This document shows positions 20,296 to 23,967 of a stretch of DNA of 23,967 nucleotides, piece by piece; position 1 is the first letter of the stretch, and each line of letters starts with the position of its first letter. Under the pieces are notes generated by a model. That model did not search any database. It had not been told where the DNA came from and was given only the letters and a program-made list of their open reading frames with translations. The position numbers and the translations under genes are program-made. Source of the DNA: Propionibacteriaceae bacterium UBA5174. GTDB lineage: Bacteria; Actinomycetota; Actinomycetes; Propionibacteriales; Propionibacteriaceae. The DNA is taken from the NCBI GenBank assembly GCA_002413345.1, contig DHWU01000014.1, positions 7,671 through 31,637 of the forward strand, given 5' to 3'.

Positions 20296-23200
20296 AGCGA
20301 CAACGCCTCCACTAGTCTGCGGGCCTCAAGCCGGGCCTTGGTGGTGCCCTTACCCGCGGCGAAGCGGGCCAATTGTTCAGGCACTCTCGGTTGGGGCACC
20401 TCGTGGGCGTATTCGTTGAGGAGACGCAGGAGTTGCACCAGCTCTGACGGAATCCGGTCTTCGGCCGACAGTGCGTCCGCCACGCTCAGTGCCCAATCCC
20501 AGCTGCTCGCGAGACATCCTGGGATCTCAAATAGCTTGCGCAACCACCCGGTGGTATCGCCAAGGTGAAGTGACTGGGTGCGGTGTCGGTTTACCGCGTC
20601 GATGGCCATCAGCTCAGGATTCATCCGGTGTCGACGGGTGATGTCTACATAGGAATCCATCGATGAAATTCGGCTGTGGATGGCCAGCCCCAGCGGGCCA
20701 GCTGTTTTCACCGGAGTGTCGCCATTCCAATAGGTGTCGTCGCGATGAGCGATCATCCGATCTGGCCAGCGCGGCATCACCCGCAGTAGATCCACTCCCC
20801 AGGTCCAATGCCACGGATCCTCGCGCAGTGCGGTGGGCAGTAACTCAGCGCCTTCCCAAGGCACCGGAGCCTTGGTTGGAGTGGTCCAGTGACTGTCGAC
20901 CTCGATTATCTCCAGGGGTGGTAACCCGCCAGCATCGATCCAATGGCGCACCAGCTCGATCCCATCGTGGGCTTTGGTCCCATCTGGCCAGGTGTAGCCC
21001 GAGGCCAGCGGCAGCGATAGGCCGTCCAGGTCGGAAACTCTGGACCGATCGCAATCGCGCAACCGCCACAAGGCTTGCACCAGATCAAGAGTGCTGGTCA
21101 TCAAACCATTGGCGGCTTGAAGCCGGGGAAGTAAGTCGTCGAAATCCAGGGTGCCGTCCCCCCAAGTTGGTGGACACAGCACCACCGGATTGGCCTCAGC
21201 CAGCAGCAAGGATTCGGCGGCGCGCAGAAAACAGAGGACGGCCGGGCCGCTGTCTAGCTCAGGGGGCAGCACCAGCGGCAGCTCGTCACTGGCCACCTGC
21301 TGGTTGGTCAAAGTTGGTCTGGTTGCCTCGACCAAAGCGTAGATGTCGTCCCAGGTGGTCTCAGCGGAATCTTGTCGGGCTTGCCTCCACAAGGCGCTGG
21401 TGTGGGCTCGGCTTGGGACGCTGTGGTGGGCCACTTCGCCCAAGTTGCGCACGCACAGCTGTTGCGCAGTCCAAAGATCGATGGCCAGCACAATACTGAG
21501 TGGCCTAATCAGGCGGGGTTCTGGAAACCCCTGCCACTGCGATGGCAACAGCCGGTTGATGTCAGCCAGTGCCTTACGGGTTACATGTGGGCCATGGCGA
21601 TGAATTGCGGCCACGGTGGCCGCAAGGAGCTGGTCGGGTTTGGTTAGATTCCCGTCGCTACGAATCCGTTGGTAGCCAGTGCGCAGCACCCAGCAGTCGC
21701 TGTCGTCCTGGCTGGAGTAGTTGAAATCACCACTGAGTGCCTCGGCTAACTCGGCAAGGGGTACCAGCGGCTTGGCCACGCGAACCTCGCCAGGCAGCGG
21801 CGGCACCTCGACGGTGACCTGCCAAAGGCCCCGCGGGGTGGGACGCGGCTTGGGCGGTGCCGGTGGCTCAGCGTGAAGGGTGGCCAAGTAATCATCGACG
21901 GGAAGCCCAGCAAGTTGGGCACCTAGGGCTCGAGCCTCAAGCTGCATCTTGGTTTTGCCTTCGGCTGCGGCCAGCCCGCGCAGATTCGGTGGCAGCGTTT
22001 GTGGGGGGACTTCGGCGGCGAAGGAATTCAAGGTACGTAACAGATTCGCCAAAGTGGGCGGACGCGAGGAGCCCGCGCAACACAGCTCGGCGATCTCGTT
22101 TAGAGCCACCGGCCAGCCTTGGCGCAAGCCGCCTGCCAAGAAGATTTCGGTGAAAGCGCGCGCGATCTGGTTGATGGCTAGGTGGGAATCGTCCTGTAGC
22201 CGAGTGGCTGCGTCGACCATGTCGGCTCCGGTGAACCGCCCCTGAGCCATCTCGATCAGGGTCCGATCAATCGCGTCCGCGAACGCAGCATCGCTGACGA
22301 CGCCGAACTGTGCCCAAGCATCGAAGACGGTCAACCAATCCGACTTTTCCCAGTCGGTCAACTGGTGGCGGGTGGTTGGCGCGAGGGGGGCCAGATCCCA
22401 CAGCCCGGTCGCGGTGGGTGCCGCTGCCGCGGCGACGGTGCCACCCAATCGAGCGATCATCTTGTTTGCTCGCTCGGCCAATGCAGTGTCGTCGGTGGCA
22501 CCGATTAGTTCGGCAGCCTGGATTGCCGCTTCACTGCCCAAACGATCGCTCAGTTCGGGGAGCGCCCGCAGCAGCACCTGCTTCGGTTTCTGCTCCGGGC
22601 GGGCGGCGATCAATGTGGCCAGCTCGTTCAACTCGCTGGGTTCGGCCAGCAGGGCGATCGCGTGGGGAAAGAGAAACCCGATTGCATTGCCGTGGCCAGT
22701 AGCCAAGACTCCAAGCAGATAGTTCAGCCCACCGGGAATCTCCTCCGGTGCCAGTTCCAGTTGTTCAGTGATTCGGGTCAGCACCCGTTGACTGGACGGA
22801 CGCTGCGAGGTGGTGAGCAGAGTCAACACTTGGTTGAGAATCAGTGCCCGATCAAGTTGGCCGGTCGCCACCAAAGTGGCGATGTCTTCGGGCAGGCTCG
22901 GATAAGACCCTGAGTCTCCCAAAGCCATGAAGTACAGCAGCAGATCCGGCATTAGGGGGTTGTCGGTGAGGCACTCGGCGATGGTTTCGCCCGGTGTACC
23001 CGAAAGCCAGTTTTCCAAATAGGCCTGCCCGCTGGGGCAGGGAAGGTGGTGATGGAGCACGACCACCCGCAACACGCGGGTGAGCGTGCCGAGCCCGTTT
23101 GCTCTCCAGCCCCGAAATTTGAGTTTGCTAGTCGCCTCCACAAAGGGGGCTACCCACGCTGGGTCGGCGTCCCACAACTCCTGGACGAAGATCGCTTCGC

Positions 23201-23519
23201 CTGACCACGACCAGCTGGCCCAAAGGTCTGGCCATGGCACTAGTCGGGACGCGGCCACCGGTGGGAGTAGCTTGATCGCGCACAGCGCCAGGATCCAATA
23301 GGCCTCGTGCCGAGTGGCGAACTGTTTGTCGTCGCTACCGGCGAATTCCAGTTCCAATTGGCTTAGCTGGCCGCGTCGTTTCTCCACCCACGCACGGGCT
23401 TCGGTGCGCTCGCCGGGTTCCAGATAGGTCAACAGTTCCCAGGCGCCAAGGGTGTCGCCAGAAATCAAGAGTGGAATCAGGCGGTCGGCGAAAGAGGGGT
23501 GGGGGACGGGGGCAGGCAC
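20292..23519 (-). CDS. Large DUF6493-like helical-repeat protein, partner of the SWIM protein
   Basis: 1075 aa. Residues 1-360 are almost entirely amphipathic helices (HEAT/TPR-like by eye). The helical part continues to about 540; after a Pro-rich linker (about 552-563) a mixed alpha/beta region begins GLWQVTVEVPPLPGEV, with SDCWVLRTGYQRIRS in the next stretch. Size, composition and the adjacent SWIM gene fit the DUF6493 family (function unknown), which I cannot confirm without a search. An internal duplication links residues 493-538 with 1030-1075 (LLRTLNSFAAEVP versus LLRLLNEYAHEVP, and TKMQLEAR versus TKARLEAR). The start is GTG at 23519, supported by AGGAG 6 nt upstream on the minus strand. 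No ATPase or other catalytic motif was seen. Confidence 0.8.
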   Translation of the reverse strand: MPAPVPHPSFADRLIPLLISGDTLGAWELLTYLEPGERTEARAWVEKRRGQLSQLELEFAGSDDKQFATRHEAYWILALCAIKLLPPVAASRLVPWPDLWASWSWSGEAIFVQELWDADPAWVAPFVEATSKLKFRGWRANGLGTLTRVLRVVVLHHHLPCPSGQAYLENWLSGTPGETIAECLTDNPLMPDLLLYFMALGDSGSYPSLPEDIATLVATGQLDRALILNQVLTLLTTSQRPSSQRVLTRITEQLELAPEEIPGGLNYLLGVLATGHGNAIGFLFPHAIALLAEPSELNELATLIAARPEQKPKQVLLRALPELSDRLGSEAAIQAAELIGATDDTALAERANKMIARLGGTVAAAAAPTATGLWDLAPLAPTTRHQLTDWEKSDWLTVFDAWAQFGVVSDAAFADAIDRTLIEMAQGRFTGADMVDAATRLQDDSHLAINQIARAFTEIFLAGGLRQGWPVALNEIAELCCAGSSRPPTLANLLRTLNSFAAEVPPQTLPPNLRGLAAAEGKTKMQLEARALGAQLAGLPVDDYLATLHAEPPAPPKPRPTPRGLWQVTVEVPPLPGEVRVAKPLVPLAELAEALSGDFNYSSQDDSDCWVLRTGYQRIRSDGNLTKPDQLLAATVAAIHRHGPHVTRKALADINRLLPSQWQGFPEPRLIRPLSIVLAIDLWTAQQLCVRNLGEVAHHSVPSRAHTSALWRQARQDSAETTWDDIYALVEATRPTLTNQQVASDELPLVLPPELDSGPAVLCFLRAAESLLLAEANPVVLCPPTWGDGTLDFDDLLPRLQAANGLMTSTLDLVQALWRLRDCDRSRVSDLDGLSLPLASGYTWPDGTKAHDGIELVRHWIDAGGLPPLEIIEVDSHWTTPTKAPVPWEGAELLPTALREDPWHWTWGVDLLRVMPRWPDRMIAHRDDTYWNGDTPVKTAGPLGLAIHSRISSMDSYVDITRRHRMNPELMAIDAVNRHRTQSLHLGDTTGWLRKLFEIPGCLASSWDWALSVADALSAEDRIPSELVQLLRLLNEYAHEVPQPRVPEQLARFAAGKGTTKARLEARRLVEALSL

Positions 23520-23781
23520 GTATTTCTCCTAGGAAAACGAAAACCGGCTCCCCGCAGCCGATCAGCAGTTCGGTACGCAAGCTATTTCAGCACACCGGAG
23601 CCGTTAACGGGTCGAAAACGCTGCGGCTCGCGGGGGTATTGGCAGCAATACCTCTGGTGCAGAGACAGCGGTCTAAACCGGGCCCAGCCAGGCACGTCGT
23701 CCCGCACTTCGTGGCCGATGTGCGCGGTCTTACCGAAAGGACGGCTCGGTTGGTGGCCCCGGTGGCATCGACCCGGCCTGC
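23520..23781. other. Intergenic region upstream of the SWIM/DUF6493 operon, no gene recognised
   Basis: Holds the AGGAG site of the minus-strand gene (23526-23530) and two hairpins: CGGCTCC/GGAGCCG (23545-23551 with 23597-23603) and GGTATTG-GCAG-CAATACC (23635-23652). Open frames here are short, lack ribosome binding sites and look random. A minus-strand promoter must lie here but no clear -10/-35 pair stands out. Confidence 0.5.
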
Positions 23782-23787
23782 TAGCCT
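23782..23787 (+). promoter_or_regulatory. -10 element of a possible leaderless promoter
   Basis: TAGCCT followed by TTATTC (6 nt) and ATG at 23794, the same geometry as the cysteine leader. No good -35 box is seen. Confidence 0.4.
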
Positions 23788-23793
23788 TTATTC

Positions 23794-23856
23794 ATGTTCG
23801 CCGCTCCAATGACCGCCATGATGGCTGGTCTGCGCGCGCGAATGCGCCGCCGCTGA
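23794..23856 (+). CDS. Possible leaderless Met/Arg-rich leader peptide, 20 aa
   Basis: A 20-codon ORF with five Met codons (1, 6, 9, 10, 17) and an Arg-rich end (LRARMRRR), starting 6 nt after a TAGCCT -10 box. The next 111 bases to the window end hold no start of a larger gene, only a small hairpin CACCG-GACTT-CGGTG (23903-23917) and a CTTGAT/ATCAAG pair. If real, it would be a leader for a gene just past the window. Methionine or arginine supply would be the sensed signal. Weak evidence: one short ORF in GC-rich DNA. Confidence 0.35.
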   Translation: MFAAPMTAMMAGLRARMRRR

Positions 23857-23967
23857 ACGGCCCGGCAGCTTGATCGCCCCTTGTCATCAAGGCGCGGCGA
23901 TTCACCGGACTTCGGTGCCAATGCCGAACCAGCCGTCAGCGGACGCCCAACCTGACTAGCCACCATC

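Noticed and set aside
20663..21499. 278-aa plus-strand frame inside the 1075-aa gene
   Set aside because: Arg/Pro/Trp-rich shadow frame with no motif and no start signal; the minus-strand frame is continuous for over 3 kb.
23781..23966. 61-aa minus-strand frame at the window end
   Set aside because: No ribosome site or promoter, biased Arg/Ala composition, and antisense to the leader-like ORF; no family recognised.

Overview
The window looks chromosomal and comes from a GC-rich Actinomycetota. The GroEL tail is rich in GGM repeats, the iron regulator is DtxR/IdeR-like, DUF3027, DUF2530 and DUF4395 proteins are present, GTG starts are common, and several genes have a TAnnnT -10 box only 6-8 nt before the start codon (leaderless mRNAs). 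A class III ribonucleotide reductase (nrdDG) says the cell can grow without oxygen. A facultative or anaerobic relative of the Propionibacteriaceae would fit, but that placement is inference.

Layout. 1-220: 3' end of groEL and its terminator. 300-3297: cutC, converging on a minus-strand operon of a Pro-rich membrane protein, a NUDIX hydrolase and a CDF metal exporter. 3379-6464: cold-shock-domain protein overlapping DUF3027, DUF2530 on the opposite strand, and an NCS2 purine permease broken by one extra base, closed by a 19-bp perfect inverted repeat. 6476-8895: an unrecognised protein, a small Thr/Ser/Lys-rich membrane protein, an IdeR/DtxR regulator and thioredoxin. 9112-11553: a two-domain protein that joins a P-loop sugar/metabolite-kinase-like domain to a GH13_18 (sucrose-phosphorylase-type) domain. 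11537-12445: a small membrane protein and an orphan TatA. 12489-15661: nrdDG behind two NrdR-like boxes spaced 32 bp centre to centre and a cobalamin riboswitch. 15655-15858: tandem repeats and a cluster of four GGGGACGGTTCC REP-like units. 15992-16678: a GntR/FCD regulator with a matching operator. 16740-18885: a sulfur/thiol operon (DUF4395, membrane-anchored thioredoxin, cysK) preceded by a leaderless 21-codon leader ORF ending in Cys-Cys-Arg. 18973-23519: a SWIM zinc-finger protein and a 1075-aa DUF6493-like partner, start and stop overlapping. 23520-23967: non-coding, with a second possible leaderless leader ORF (Met/Arg-rich).

How it fits together. The nrdDG control region combines dNTP sensing (NrdR) with vitamin B12 sensing (riboswitch), as expected in a cell that also owns a B12-dependent reductase elsewhere. 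The cysK operon appears to be controlled by translation of cysteine codons in its leader. The most unusual coding feature is the kinase-phosphorylase fusion, which could phosphorylate one of the two products that its own phosphorolysis releases. No IS element, CRISPR array, tRNA or rRNA was recognised.
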